A DNA stretch of 64,000 nt from Lysobacter auxotrophicus (GCF_027924565.1 NZ_AP027041.1:806001-870000); one strand, 5' to 3'; shown: positions 10,136-19,283, counted from the stretch's first letter. The notes: generated by a model not told the origin, from the sequence alone. A program made the numbers and translations.

Positions 10136-11041
10136 TCAGATCCAGACGATGAACCCGACCGCCAGCGCCACCGCGGCGTATTTCAGCCCGTAATACAGCG
10201 ACTTGTTGCGCTCGCGCAGGCCCTTGGCCTTCAGGCGCAGCGCGTAGAAGTACTTGAACAGCCGGTTGAACCCGCCGGTCTTGTCGCCCTCCTGATTGGG
10301 CGAGGCGCCGGCGGCGATGAGGTTGCGCGCGACGAAGCGGTTGAAGGCGCGGGCCGGCGCCGTGTGCAGCGGCCGCTCCACGTCGCAGAACAGGATGATC
10401 CGGTTCCCCTGCGTCTCGTTCCGGGCGCTGTGGATGTAGGTCTCGTCGAACATCGTCCACTCGCCGTCGCGCCAGCTGTAGCGCTGGCCGTCGACCTCGA
10501 TGAAGCAGCCGTCGTCGTTGGGCGTTTCCAGGCCCAGGTGCAGGCGCAGCGAACCGGCATACGGATCGCGGTGCGGACGCAGCTCGCTGCCCGGCGGCAG
10601 TTCGGTGAACATCGCCGCCTTCACGCTGGGGATCTGCTTCAGCAGGGCGGTGGTCTGCGGGCACAGCTCGGCCGCCGACGGGTGCGCGTCGTCGTACCAC
10701 TTCAGGTAGAAGCGCTTCCAGCCGCGGCGGAAGAACGAGTTGAAGCCCACGTCCGTGTAACCGTCGGCGGCCTTGATCTGCTGCAGCTCGCGCAGGCGCA
10801 GGGCTTCGGCGCGGATCGCCTGCCAGTTCTGGCGCAGCGGTTCCAGCTCGGGGAAGTGGCGGCCCGGATCGGCGATGAACGGCGTGGTCGGCACGCGCGA
10901 GAACGCGTACATCAGCACGTTGATCGGGGCCATGAAGGTGGAGTGGTCCAGCAATTGCCGGCCCAGGCGATGCCGTACCCGGCCGCGGTAGTGCACGTAC
11001 ACCGCGCTGGCGAGGAACAGCAGGACGAAGACCCATTTCAC
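10136..11041 (-). CDS. lpxO: Lipid A 2-hydroxylase LpxO (Asp/Asn beta-hydroxylase family)
   Basis: A 301-residue protein when started at the GTG at 11041, giving MKWVFVLLFLASAVYVHYRG; an ATG at 11095 would add 18 residues that lack family character. An N-terminal membrane segment is followed by HSTFMAPINVLMYAFS and GFNSFFRRGWKRFYLKWY, both characteristic of LpxO. The non-haem iron site is seen as HRDPYAGS and DETYIH, with the 2-oxoglutarate-binding arginine in NRIILFCD. LpxO hydroxylates the 2-position of a secondary acyl chain of lipid A on the cytoplasmic side of the inner membrane. A second hydrophobic run ends the protein. It points away from glyA, with which it shares a 166-nt upstream region. 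Confidence 0.88.
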   Translation of the reverse strand: MKWVFVLLFLASAVYVHYRGRVRHRLGRQLLDHSTFMAPINVLMYAFSRVPTTPFIADPGRHFPELEPLRQNWQAIRAEALRLRELQQIKAADGYTDVGFNSFFRRGWKRFYLKWYDDAHPSAAELCPQTTALLKQIPSVKAAMFTELPPGSELRPHRDPYAGSLRLHLGLETPNDDGCFIEVDGQRYSWRDGEWTMFDETYIHSARNETQGNRIILFCDVERPLHTAPARAFNRFVARNLIAAGASPNQEGDKTGGFNRLFKYFYALRLKAKGLRERNKSLYYGLKYAAVALAVGFIVWI

Positions 11042-11207
11042 GGTCGAAGGATTCCCTGTGGGGTGGGAGCGGAAAGCTCGCATTGACGGCCGCATGGCCG
11101 GCTGCTCGCTGGCCGCATTTTAAGGCCTGGGCTACCATCTTCGACCCGGCCGCGCCAGCTTCCCGGGCCTCGCCGGCCCCCGCCCACCCACGCCCGAGGT
11201 TCGCCGA

Positions 11208-12461
11208 ATGTTCCCCAGCTCCGCCCGCATCGCCGGTTACGACGATGAACTCGCCCAGGCCATCGCCAACGAGGCGCGCCGCCAGGAGGACCACGTCGAG
11301 CTGATCGCCTCGGAGAACTACGCTTCCCCGCGCGTGATGGAGGCCCAGGGCAGCGTGCTGACCAACAAGTACGCCGAAGGGTATCCGGGCAAGCGCTACT
11401 ACGGCGGCTGCGAGTACGTGGACGTCGCAGAACAGCTCGCGATCGACCGCCTGAAGCAGCTCTTCGGCGCGGATTACGCGAACGTCCAGCCGCATTCGGG
11501 CAGCCAGGCCAACCAGGCCGTTTACCTCGCGCTGCTCAATCCGGGCGACACGATCCTCGGCATGTCGCTGGCCCACGGCGGCCACCTGACCCACGGCGCG
11601 AAGGTCAACGTCAGCGGCAAGCTGTTCAACGCGGTCCAGTACGGCGTGAACGACCAGGGCCTGATCGACTACGACGAGGTCGAGAAGCTCGCGCTGGAAC
11701 ACAAGCCGAAGATGGTCGTCGCCGGTTTCTCGGCGTATTCGCAGCAGATCGACTGGGCGCGCTTCCGCGCCATCGCCGACAAGGTCGGCGCGATCCTGTT
11801 CGTCGACATGGCGCACGTGGCCGGCCTGGTCGCCGCCGGCGTGTACCCGAACCCGCTGCCGCACGCGCACGTGGTCACGTCCACCACGCACAAGACGCTG
11901 CGCGGTCCACGCGGCGGCATCATCGTCGCCAAGGGCGCCGGCGAGGAGATCGAGAAGAAGCTGCAGTCGATCGTCTTCCCGGGCATCCAGGGCGGTCCGC
12001 TGATGCACGTCATCGCCGCCAAGGCGGTGGCCTTCAAGGAAGCGCTCGAGCCGGAATTCACCGCCTACCAGCAGCAGGTGGTGAAGAACGCGCAGGCGAT
12101 GGCGAAGACGATCATCGCGCGCGGCTACAAGATCGTTTCCGGCGGCACGCAGAACCACCTGATGCTGATCGACATGATCGGCAAGGGCGTGACCGGCAAG
12201 GACGCCGAAGCCGCGCTCGGCCGCGCGCACATCACCGTCAACAAGAACGCGGTGCCGAACGACCCGCAGAAGCCGTTCGTCACCTCCGGCCTGCGCATCG
12301 GCACGCCGGCCGTCACCACCCGCGGCTACCAGGAAGCCGACTGCATCGAGCTGGCGAACTGGATCTGCGACGTGCTGGACGCGCCGAAGGACGAGACCGT
12401 CATCGCCGCCGTGCGCGAAAAGGTGACGGCGCAGTGCGCGAAGTTCCCGGTGTATGGCTGA
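11208..12461 (+). CDS. glyA: Serine hydroxymethyltransferase
   Basis: A 417-residue PLP enzyme that interconverts serine and glycine with tetrahydrofolate, supplying one-carbon units. The N-terminal block [23 protein letters not shown], the glycine-rich [11 protein letters not shown] and the cofactor site [13 protein letters not shown] are all present; the PLP lysine is residue 229, as in E. coli GlyA. The length equals that of the E. coli enzyme. The ATG at 11208 follows CGAGG at a usable distance. nrdR follows after 105 nt of non-coding sequence containing imperfect short repeats (GGGAATCGG and its complement), so co-transcription is possible but not evident. Confidence 0.97.
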   Translation: MFPSSARIAGYDDELAQAIANEARRQEDHVELIASENYASPRVMEAQGSVLTNKYAEGYPGKRYYGGCEYVDVAEQLAIDRLKQLFGADYANVQPHSGSQANQAVYLALLNPGDTILGMSLAHGGHLTHGAKVNVSGKLFNAVQYGVNDQGLIDYDEVEKLALEHKPKMVVAGFSAYSQQIDWARFRAIADKVGAILFVDMAHVAGLVAAGVYPNPLPHAHVVTSTTHKTLRGPRGGIIVAKGAGEEIEKKLQSIVFPGIQGGPLMHVIAAKAVAFKEALEPEFTAYQQQVVKNAQAMAKTIIARGYKIVSGGTQNHLMLIDMIGKGVTGKDAEAALGRAHITVNKNAVPNDPQKPFVTSGLRIGTPAVTTRGYQEADCIELANWICDVLDAPKDETVIAAVREKVTAQCAKFPVYG

Positions 12462-12566
12462 TACGGGAATCGGCAATCGGGACTTGGGAATGGCTGGAGC
12501 AGGAGTCCGCCGCTTCGGCTTCGCTTTCCGATTCTCCATTCCCCATTTTCCTTCGCCGGCTCTCTG

Positions 12567-13088
12567 ATGCACTGCCCCTTCTGCCAGCACCCCGACACGC
12601 GCGTGATCGATTCGCGCGTGTCCGACGACGGCGCGACGATCCGCCGTCGTCGCGTCTGTGAAGCTTGCGGCGAGCGGTTTTCGACGCAGGAAACCATCGA
12701 GCTCAAGCTGCCGCTGATCATCAAGAGCGATGGCCGCCGCGAAGCGTTCGACGCCCGCAAGCTGCGCGCGAGTTTCGACCGCGCGTTGCAGAAGCGTCCG
12801 GTGTCGGAAGAACAGATCGAATCGTCCGTGCGCGCCGTCGTGCATCACCTGCGCATGACCGCCGAGCGCGAACTGCCGTCGCGCCGTGTCGGCGATTTCG
12901 TGATGACCGAACTGCGCAAGCTCGACCACGTCGCCTACGTGCGCTTCGCCTCGGTGTATCGCGCGTTCCAGGACGTGGCCGATTTCCGCGAGGAACTCGA
13001 CCGCCTGGAAAGCGACGCGTCCGCCGAAGGGCAGTTGCCGTTGCTCGACGAGGAAGCCGAACCGTCGCCGCGTAAGGGCAAGCGCTGA
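12567..13088 (+). CDS. nrdR: Transcriptional repressor NrdR
   Basis: A 173-residue repressor of ribonucleotide reductase genes. The N-terminal zinc ribbon uses CPFC (Cys3, Cys6) and CEAC about 25 residues later, followed by an ATP-cone that begins [20 protein letters not shown] and contains [13 protein letters not shown]. In the family the ATP-cone senses ATP and dATP. The C-terminal 20 residues (ending PSPRKGKR) are acidic then basic and extend past the usual 150-155 residues. Its stop overlaps ribD by one base, so the two are translated together; nrdR next to ribD is a common arrangement in gammaproteobacteria. Confidence 0.96.
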   Translation: MHCPFCQHPDTRVIDSRVSDDGATIRRRRVCEACGERFSTQETIELKLPLIIKSDGRREAFDARKLRASFDRALQKRPVSEEQIESSVRAVVHHLRMTAERELPSRRVGDFVMTELRKLDHVAYVRFASVYRAFQDVADFREELDRLESDASAEGQLPLLDEEAEPSPRKGKR

Positions 13089-14188
13089 TGATCGCGGCGT
13101 TCACCGCCACCGACCACGCGATGATGGCGCGCGCGCTGCGGCTCGCCGAGCGCGGCGCGTACACGACCAAACCTAACCCGATGGTCGGCTGCGTGATCGC
13201 GCATGGCGACGAGGTCGTCGGCGAAGGCTGGCATCAGCGCGCCGGCGAACCGCACGCCGAGGTCCATGCCCTGCGCGACGCAGGCGAACGCGCGAAAGGC
13301 GCGACCGCCTACGTAACGCTTGAACCGTGCGCGCACACCGGTCGCACCGGGCCGTGCGCGGATGCGCTGATCGCCGCCGGCGTGTCGCGCGTGATCGCGG
13401 CGATGCGCGATCCGTTCCCGCAGGTCGACGGCGCGGGTTTCGAAAAGCTGCGCGCGGCGGGCGTCGACGTCGCGTCGGGCCTGATGGAAGCGCAGGCACG
13501 CGCGCTCAACCGCGGTTTCCTTTCGCGCGTCGAACGCGGCCGGCCGTGGCTGCGCGTGAAGCTCGCCACCAGCCTGGACGGACGCAGCGCGCTCGCGAAC
13601 GGCGAATCGAAGTGGATCAGCGGCGAGGCCTCGCGCCTGGACGTGCAGCACTGGCGCGCGCGTAGCGGCGCGATCGTCACCGGCGCCGGCACGGTGCTGG
13701 CCGACGATCCCGCACTCACCGTGCGCATGGGCGACGACACGCCGTTCGTGCCGCCGCTGCGCGTGGTGCTCGATCCGGGTCTCGCCACTGTCGCGCGCGG
13801 CCGCGTTCGCGAAGGCGACGCGCCAACGCTGTACCTGCATGCGCCCGACGCCAAGCCGCCGCGCGGCCTGCTCGCGCAGCATGCGGCCGTGCCGTTGCGC
13901 GACGGACGCTTCGACCTGCATGCCGTGTTGCACCTGCTCGCCGAGCGCGGCGTCAACGAGATCCAGCTCGAAGCCGGCGCGACGCTCGCCGGCGGATTCC
14001 TCGGCGCGGGCCTGGTCGACGAAGTGCTGCTGTACGTCGCGCCCGTGCTGCTGGGCGAACGCGCACGGCCGATGTTCGACGGCCTCGCCATCGACACGAT
14101 GACGCAGAAGTTGAAGATGGCGATCGTGGAGTCGCGCTACATCGGGCAGGACATCCGCCTGCTGCTGCGCCCGGGGCCTTCCGCGTAA
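13088..14188 (+). CDS. ribD: Bifunctional riboflavin biosynthesis deaminase/reductase
   Basis: A 366-residue fusion enzyme that carries out the second and third steps of riboflavin synthesis. The N-terminal deaminase half (residues 1-150) has the zinc site HAEVHAL and EPCAHTGRTGPCADAL. The C-terminal half (from about residue 155, LRVKLATSLDGRSAL) is the NADPH-dependent reductase, with WISGEASR and a glycine-rich EAGATLAGGFL. It starts one base inside nrdR. The other rib genes lie 1.3 kb downstream behind an FMN riboswitch, and a methyltransferase gene intervenes, so ribD appears to escape that control. Confidence 0.96.
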   Translation: MIAAFTATDHAMMARALRLAERGAYTTKPNPMVGCVIAHGDEVVGEGWHQRAGEPHAEVHALRDAGERAKGATAYVTLEPCAHTGRTGPCADALIAAGVSRVIAAMRDPFPQVDGAGFEKLRAAGVDVASGLMEAQARALNRGFLSRVERGRPWLRVKLATSLDGRSALANGESKWISGEASRLDVQHWRARSGAIVTGAGTVLADDPALTVRMGDDTPFVPPLRVVLDPGLATVARGRVREGDAPTLYLHAPDAKPPRGLLAQHAAVPLRDGRFDLHAVLHLLAERGVNEIQLEAGATLAGGFLGAGLVDEVLLYVAPVLLGERARPMFDGLAIDTMTQKLKMAIVESRYIGQDIRLLLRPGPSA

Positions 14189-14223
14189 CCGCTGTCGATC
14201 CAGATTTCGCCGAGGAGACGCAC

Positions 14224-14985
14224 ATGAGCGGCGCGAACTTCAAGGACCATTTCTCCGGCATCGCCGATGCGTACGCGCAGGCGCGCCCGGAGTACGGCGA
14301 CGACCTGTTCGATGCGATCGCCGCCGTCGTTCCACGCGAGGCACGCGTCTGGGAACCCGGTGCCGGGAGCGGGCAGGCCACGCGCGGGCTCGCCGCGCGC
14401 TTCGCGCACGTGCACGCGACCGAGCCCAGCGCGAAGCAGCTCGCGCAGCATTGGGCGCAACCGGGCACGGACAAGGTGAGTCTCGCGGTGGAGCCGGGCG
14501 AGCGCACATCGCTTGCCGATGCGAGCGTCGGATTGATCGCCGTCGCGCAGGCGCTGCACTGGTTCGATCGCACGACATTCTTCGCCGAATGCGAGCGCGT
14601 GCTCGCGCCGGGCGGCGTGCTCGCCGCGTGGGGCTATGCGGATTTCATCGCGCCGGAAGGCATGGTCGATGAAGTGGAAGCGTTCCGCAGCCGCATCGAC
14701 CCGTACTGGCCGCCGGAACGCGAACAGATCGACGCGCACTACGCCGGCTACAACTGGCCGTTTCCTGCATTGCCCGCGCCGTCGCTCTGGCTGGAGGCGG
14801 AGTGGTCGCTGGCGCACTTCCTGCGCTATCTGTCGAGCATGTCGGCCGTCGCGCGCTGCACGGCCGACACCTTCGATGACCCGGTCGCCCGGTATGGTCC
14901 CGCACTCGCGGCGGCGTGGGGCGACGCCGACGAGACGCGGACGATCCGCTGGCCGCTGTTCCTGCACCTGCGGCAGAAGGCCTGA
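14224..14985 (+). CDS. Class I SAM-dependent methyltransferase
   Basis: A 253-residue protein of the UbiE/Tam-like class. The SAM-binding motif I is VWEPGAGSGQATRGLA (about residues 41-56), the acidic end of strand 2 is ATEPSAKQL, and motif IV is DASVGLIAVAQALHWFD. The region RVLAPGGVLAAWGYA is the usual post-motif. A strong GAGGAG lies just before the ATG. There are no membrane segments. It sits 35 nt downstream of ribD and 113 nt before the FMN riboswitch; nothing ties it to riboflavin. The closest described group acts on small molecules such as trans-aconitate, but the substrate is unknown. Confidence 0.8.
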   Translation: MSGANFKDHFSGIADAYAQARPEYGDDLFDAIAAVVPREARVWEPGAGSGQATRGLAARFAHVHATEPSAKQLAQHWAQPGTDKVSLAVEPGERTSLADASVGLIAVAQALHWFDRTTFFAECERVLAPGGVLAAWGYADFIAPEGMVDEVEAFRSRIDPYWPPEREQIDAHYAGYNWPFPALPAPSLWLEAEWSLAHFLRYLSSMSAVARCTADTFDDPVARYGPALAAAWGDADETRTIRWPLFLHLRQKA

Positions 14986-15098
14986 AGGCAAGCGGCGCCG
15001 GGCAGGGCGCCAGACGCGGAACACTCCGTCCGGCGGGCCTTCCCGGGCCCGGATGCTAGAATCCGCCCGCCGGTTCGCCGGCAACCACAATACGTAAC

Positions 15099-15278
15099 GT
15101 CTTCAGGGCGGGGTGAGATTCCCCACCGGCGGTAGGTGCGATCGCGCGGGTTCCGGCGTTCGCACGAGCCCGCGAGCGCCTCGTCGCCACTGGCGAAGAG
15201 GGTCAGCAGATCCGGTCCAATGCCGGAGCCGACGGTCGGAAAGCGCGAGCTTCCCGGAAAGTCCGGATGAAAGAAGAC
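15099..15278 (+). ncRNA. FMN riboswitch (RFN element)
   Basis: The conserved blocks of the RFN aptamer appear in order: CTTCAGGGCGGGGTGAGATTC, CCCACCGGCGGTAGGT, AGCCCGCGAGCG, GGTCAGCAGATCCGGT, GCCGGAGCCGACGGT and GTCCGGATGAAAGAAG. The RNA senses FMN. An intrinsic terminator lies about 30 nt further on (15308-15330), so control is probably by premature termination before ribE. Confidence 0.96.
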
Positions 15279-15307
15279 AGCCGCACACGGCCCCGCGCCG
15301 TGCGCCT

Positions 15308-15330
15308 GCCTCATGCCTTGAGGCGTTTTT
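15308..15330 (+). terminator. Intrinsic terminator in the ribE leader
   Basis: Stem GCCTCA (15308-15313) pairs with TGAGGC (15319-15324), followed by G and TTTTT. Its place just after the riboswitch makes it the likely expression platform that folds when FMN is bound. Confidence 0.65.
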
Positions 15331-15361
15331 CGCTCATCTTCTTGAACGGGAAACGTTTCAT
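15311..15361 (-). CDS. Possible 16-residue antisense peptide in the rib leader
   Basis: On the minus strand an AAGGAG Shine-Dalgarno is followed six bases later by ATG and a 16-codon frame encoding MKRFPFKKMSEKRLKA, then TGA. The peptide is strongly basic. The stop codon and last codons overlap the riboswitch terminator stem. I know no family for it. The ribosome-binding site is better than that of many genes here, but a frame this short may be chance; nothing else supports transcription on this strand. Confidence 0.25.
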   Translation of the reverse strand: MKRFPFKKMSEKRLKA

Positions 15362-15462
15362 ATGCAGCTCCTTCTGCAACAGCCCGCACGGACAAGCGCG
15401 GGAATTCCAGGAAACGCATCGTCCGCCTGCAGCACCGGCCATCGACCGATGGAGGCGCGCTG

Positions 15463-16062
15463 ATGTTCACCGGCATCATCGAAGGCGTCGGCCGCCTCGC
15501 ATCCCTCGAACACCGCGGTGGCGACGTCCGCCTCACCGTCGACGTCGGCACGCTCGCGTTCGACGCGGTGCAGCTTGGCGAGAGCATCGCCGTCAACGGC
15601 GTGTGCCTCACCGTCGTCGAATTCGACGCGCGCGGTTTCGCGGCCGATGCGTCGAACGAAACGCTCGCGCTCACCACGCTCGGCGCGCTCGCCGTCGGCG
15701 ACGCGGTGAACCTGGAGCGCGCGATGCGTCCGACCGATCGCCTCGGCGGGCACCTGGTCAGCGGCCACGTCGACGGACTCGGTCGGGTCGAACGCATCGA
15801 ACCCGACGCGCGTGCGCAGCGCTGGCGTTTCGCCGCGCCTGCGCCGCTGCTGCGTTACATCGCGAAGAAAGGTTCGATCTGCGTAGACGGCGTCAGCCTC
15901 ACGGTGAACGAAGTCGACGACGCCGGCTTCGAGGTCGCGCTGATCCCGCATACCGTCGCGCACACGCGTTTCGCGCATACGAACGTGGGCGATGCGGTGA
16001 ACCTGGAAATCGATCTGGTGGCGCGTTATGTCGAACGGCTGCTCGCCGGTCGCGCGGAATAA
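15463..16062 (+). CDS. ribE: Riboflavin synthase, alpha subunit
   Basis: A 199-residue enzyme that joins two lumazine molecules to make riboflavin. Two tandem lumazine-binding barrels are visible: MFTGIIEGVGRL with SIAVNGVCLTVV in the first, and GGHLVSGHVDGLGRV with SICVDGVSLTVN in the second. The length fits the family (about 200). GGAGG lies 7 nt before the ATG. It is the first gene behind the FMN riboswitch and is followed 10 nt later by ribB, then ribH, forming the regulated block. In E. coli the same gene is called ribC. Confidence 0.96.
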   Translation: MFTGIIEGVGRLASLEHRGGDVRLTVDVGTLAFDAVQLGESIAVNGVCLTVVEFDARGFAADASNETLALTTLGALAVGDAVNLERAMRPTDRLGGHLVSGHVDGLGRVERIEPDARAQRWRFAAPAPLLRYIAKKGSICVDGVSLTVNEVDDAGFEVALIPHTVAHTRFAHTNVGDAVNLEIDLVARYVERLLAGRAE

Positions 16063-16072
16063 GGGGAACGAC

Positions 16073-17185
16073 ATGCCTTTCAGCCCGATTCCCGAATTGC
16101 TCGAAGAGATCCGCAACGGCCGCATGGTGGTCATCGTCGACGACGAAGACCGCGAGAACGAAGGCGACCTGATCATGGCCGCCGAACTCGTGCGCCCGCA
16201 GGACATCAACTTCATGGTCACGCACGCGCGCGGCCTGGTGTGCCTGTCGCTCACGCGCGAACGTTGCCGCCAGCTCGGCCTGCCGCCGATGGTCCGCGAC
16301 AACACCTCGCCGCACCACACCAACTTCACCGTCAGCATCGAGGCGGCCGAAGGCGTCACCACCGGCATCAGCGCCTACGATCGCGCGCATACCGTGCGCA
16401 CGGCGGTGCGGCCGGATGCGTCGGCCAGCGACCTCTCGCAGCCCGGCCACATCTTCCCGCTGCAGGCGCAGCCCGGCGGCGTGCTCAATCGCGCGGGGCA
16501 TACCGAGGCGGCGAGCGATCTGGCCCTGCTGGCCGGCCTGGAGCCCGCGGGCGTGCTGGTCGAGATCCTTAACCCCGACGGCAGCATGGCGCGCCGGCCG
16601 GAGCTGGAGGCCTTCGCCGCCGAGCACGGTCTGAAGATCGGCTCGATCGAGGAGCTGATCCGCTATCGGCTGGAGACCGAGCACACGGTCGAGCGCGTGG
16701 ATGCGCGCGAGATCGAGACCGAGCACGGCGCGTTCGAGCTGTTCACGTACCGCGACCGCGTGAGCCATGCGCTGCACTTCGCGCTGCGCCGGGGCACGCC
16801 TGATCCCGCCGCCCCGACGCTGGTCCGCGTGCACATGCAGAACCCGCTCGCCGACGCGCTGCACTGGCGTCGACCGGATTTCGGCCCGGCGGTGGGCGAC
16901 GTGCTGAAGGCGATCGCCGCCGAAGGCCGCGGTGCGCTGGTCCTGCTGGCCGACCAGGCCGATGCGGACGCGCTGCTGGCCCGCATCCGCGCGCCCCAGC
17001 ACGCGGATGATGCGGCCTCCAGCCGCGGTCATGCGCTGGCCGAATGGCGTCGGAACGGCGCGGGTGGCCAGATCCTCGCCGACCTGGGCCTGGGCAAGCT
17101 GCGCGTGCTGGGCACGCCGCGAAAGCAGATCGGCCTGGCCGGCTTCGGGCTGGAGGTCGTGGAGTACGTCGAGACGCCGCACTGA
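16073..17185 (+). CDS. ribB: 3,4-dihydroxy-2-butanone 4-phosphate synthase with degenerate GTP cyclohydrolase II domain
   Basis: A 370-residue RibBA-like protein starting at ATG 16073, 10 nt after ribE, with AAGGGGA just upstream. The RibB half (residues 1-200) is intact: [12 protein letters not shown] (substrate/metal loop), [12 protein letters not shown], and [19 protein letters not shown] near its end. The second half (about 208-370) lines up with GTP cyclohydrolase II, but the three zinc cysteines are gone: the expected RVHSEC...RCDCG reads RVHMQN...RPDFG, giving Asn257, Pro268 and Phe270. The fold's end, [15 protein letters not shown], is kept. The first committed step from GTP must therefore be done elsewhere. 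The retained half may be structural or regulatory. Confidence 0.93.
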   Translation: MPFSPIPELLEEIRNGRMVVIVDDEDRENEGDLIMAAELVRPQDINFMVTHARGLVCLSLTRERCRQLGLPPMVRDNTSPHHTNFTVSIEAAEGVTTGISAYDRAHTVRTAVRPDASASDLSQPGHIFPLQAQPGGVLNRAGHTEAASDLALLAGLEPAGVLVEILNPDGSMARRPELEAFAAEHGLKIGSIEELIRYRLETEHTVERVDAREIETEHGAFELFTYRDRVSHALHFALRRGTPDPAAPTLVRVHMQNPLADALHWRRPDFGPAVGDVLKAIAAEGRGALVLLADQADADALLARIRAPQHADDAASSRGHALAEWRRNGAGGQILADLGLGKLRVLGTPRKQIGLAGFGLEVVEYVETPH

Positions 17186-17318
17186 CCCGCTCTGCGCGAA
17201 GCTCGCCCGAAGGCGGCTTCGCTACCCCTCCCGGCCCTTCCCTGCAGGCAGGGGGGGAGTCCGAAAAGCCTCCGGGCTCGTCCGGGTTAGAATCCCCGCC
17301 CTTCACCAAGAACGCCCC

Positions 17319-17786
17319 ATGACCCACTTCGAAGGCGACCTGCGCAGCCCCCCGGGCGCGCGATTCGCGATCATCGCCAGCCGCTGGAACCCGCGCATCA
17401 CCGATACGCTGGTTGCCGGTGCGCGCAAGACCTTCGCCGAAAACGGCGTGGACGAGTCCGCGGTCGACGTCATCCGCGTGCCGGGCGCCTGGGAAATCCC
17501 GGTGGTCGCCGTGCAGCTGGCCAAGGCCGGTCGGCACGCGGCCGTGGTCGCGCTGGGATGCGTCGTTCGTGGCGACACGCGTCATTACGAGCAGGTCGCC
17601 GATGGGTGTTCCGACGGGCTGATGCGCGTGCAGCTCGACTACGGCCTGCCGGTCGCCAACGGCGTGCTGGCGGTGGAACGCCATGAGGATGCCGAGGCCC
17701 GCGCCGGCGGCACGCACGGCAACAAGGGCGAGGAAGCGGCGCTGGCCGCACTTGAAATGAGTCATCTGCTGGGGCAATTGCCATGA
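17319..17786 (+). CDS. ribH: 6,7-dimethyl-8-ribityllumazine synthase
   Basis: A 155-residue subunit of the icosahedral or pentameric lumazine synthase, which makes the substrate of RibE. Family signatures are [43 protein letters not shown] (with the catalytic His in the RGDTRHYE segment) and [11 protein letters not shown], and the late [14 protein letters not shown]. The ATG at 17319 is the family start. A 133-nt gap separates it from ribB; it holds an imperfect inverted repeat (CCCTCCCGG/CAGGGGGGGAG) but no gene. The stop overlaps nusB by 4 nt. Confidence 0.96.
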   Translation: MTHFEGDLRSPPGARFAIIASRWNPRITDTLVAGARKTFAENGVDESAVDVIRVPGAWEIPVVAVQLAKAGRHAAVVALGCVVRGDTRHYEQVADGCSDGLMRVQLDYGLPVANGVLAVERHEDAEARAGGTHGNKGEEAALAALEMSHLLGQLP

Positions 17787-18244
17787 ACCGTCGTCGTCCG
17801 GATGGAATCGATCCCGTTGCCCGCTCGCGTGCGCGTCGCCGCGCGCTGCAGGCCGTCTACGCGTGGCAGATGTCGGGCTCGAGCGCGCGCGAGGTAATCG
17901 CGCAGTTCGCCCACGAACAGGCCAAGGAACAGGCGGACCTTGAGTACTTCGAGGACCTGGTGCGTGGCGTGGAGACGAACGTGGAAGCGCTGGATGACGC
18001 GCTCAAGCCGTTCCTCGACCGCGACATCGAACAGGTCGACGCCATCGAGCGCGCCGCGCTGCGCATCGCCGCGTACGAGCTGCGCATGCGCCCGGACGTG
18101 CCGTACCGCGTGGTGATCAACGAGGCGATCGAAACCGTGAAGCGTTTCGGCGCCGAGCACGGCCACACCTACGTCAACGGCGTGCTCGACCACGCGGCCG
18201 CGGAGTGGCGCGCGACCGAAGTGAAGGCGCCGCGCCCGCGATGA
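17783..18244 (+). CDS. nusB: Transcription antitermination factor NusB
   Basis: A 153-residue all-helical RNA-binding protein that pairs with NusE (S10) on boxA RNA for rRNA antitermination. Typical segments are [19 protein letters not shown] near the start, [21 protein letters not shown] in the middle and [30 protein letters not shown] near the end. It starts inside ribH (ATGA), the usual ribH-nusB coupling. thiL follows 70 nt later. Because it sits downstream of ribE-ribB-ribH, FMN-dependent termination could also lower its expression unless an internal promoter exists. Confidence 0.96.
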   Translation: MNRRRPDGIDPVARSRARRRALQAVYAWQMSGSSAREVIAQFAHEQAKEQADLEYFEDLVRGVETNVEALDDALKPFLDRDIEQVDAIERAALRIAAYELRMRPDVPYRVVINEAIETVKRFGAEHGHTYVNGVLDHAAAEWRATEVKAPRPR

Positions 18245-18314
18245 GGGCGGCATCGCCGCGGCCGCGCAACGCGGTCGCGGTGGCAGCGTCGAACCGCACA
18301 CGCCGGAGTGGCCC

Positions 18315-19283
18315 GTGAGTGATCCGCATCGCGACGCACGCGAATTCGACCTGATCGAGCGCATCCGTCGCCGCGTGCATTCGCGCGATGACGTGGTGCT
18401 CGGCATCGGCGACGACGCCGCGTTGTTGCAGGTGCCGGCAGGCCGATGGCTGGTCGTCGCCGCGGACACGCTCAACGCGGGCGTGCACTTCCCGGAAGAC
18501 ACCGCGCCGGCCGACGTCGGCTGGAAGTCGCTCGCGGTGAATCTGTCCGATCTCGCCGCGATGGGCGCCGAGCCCGCGTGGTGCACCTTGTCGCTGTCGC
18601 TGCCCGGCGGCGATGCGCATTGGGTGGACGGTTTCCTGGACGGTTTCCTGGAACTCGCGCACGCGCACCGCGTCGCGCTGGTGGGCGGCGACACGACCCG
18701 CGGCCCGCTTTCGATCAGCGTGACCGTGCACGGTTTCGTCGCGCCCAATCGCGCGCTGCGACGGGAGGCGGCCTGCGTCGGCGACGACGTCTGGGTCAGC
18801 GGCACGCTCGGCGATGCGGCCGGCGCGTTGGCGCAATGGCGCGCAGGGTCGCTGCGCGATGCGTTCCTGCGTGCGCGCCTGGATCGACCGACGCCGCGTC
18901 TCGCGCTCGGCGCGGCGCTCGCCGACGTGGCGAACGCATGCATCGACGTGTCCGACGGGCTGCTGGCGGATCTCGCGCATGTCGCGCGTGCGAGCGGTGT
19001 CGGTGCGCGGGTGGAACTCGATCGTCTGCCTGCATCGGATGCGCTGCGCGCTGCGTTCGACGATGCGACGCGCCACGCTTGGCAAGCCACCGGTGGCGAC
19101 GATTACGAACTGTGTTTCACCGCTGCGTCGCAGATGCGGGAAGAGATCGAGCGGATCGCGCGTGAGACCGGAACGCCTGTCGCGCGTATCGGTCGCATTG
19201 AGGCGGGCGAGGGCGTGCGGGCGGTCGATGCGCTCGGTGCGCCGTGGGAATCCGCGCAGGTGGGCTATCAGCATTTCGCGTGA
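18315..19283 (+). CDS. thiL: Thiamine-monophosphate kinase
   Basis: A 322-residue ATP-dependent kinase that makes thiamine diphosphate from the monophosphate. The N-terminus EFDLIERIRRRV, the ATP/metal segment VVLGIGDDAALL, LVVAADTLNAGVHF, and LAVNLSDLAAMGAEPAWCTLSL match ThiL. Later landmarks are LVGGDTTRGPLSISVTVHG and CIDVSDGLLADLAH. The start is GTG at 18315. In many relatives pgpA follows thiL; here it does not, and a non-coding stretch follows instead. Confidence 0.95.
   Translation: MSDPHRDAREFDLIERIRRRVHSRDDVVLGIGDDAALLQVPAGRWLVVAADTLNAGVHFPEDTAPADVGWKSLAVNLSDLAAMGAEPAWCTLSLSLPGGDAHWVDGFLDGFLELAHAHRVALVGGDTTRGPLSISVTVHGFVAPNRALRREAACVGDDVWVSGTLGDAAGALAQWRAGSLRDAFLRARLDRPTPRLALGAALADVANACIDVSDGLLADLAHVARASGVGARVELDRLPASDALRAAFDDATRHAWQATGGDDYELCFTAASQMREEIERIARETGTPVARIGRIEAGEGVRAVDALGAPWESAQVGYQHFA

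Noticed and set aside
9939-12929. A 996-residue minus-strand frame across lpxO, glyA and nrdR
   Set aside because: It spans three well-identified genes in other frames and has no recognisable domain.
16694-17182. A frameshift or pseudogene in the ribB second half
   Set aside because: The frame is intact, downstream family sequence ([15 protein letters not shown]) is kept in register, and the gene ends normally; it is a domain that has diverged, not a broken gene.
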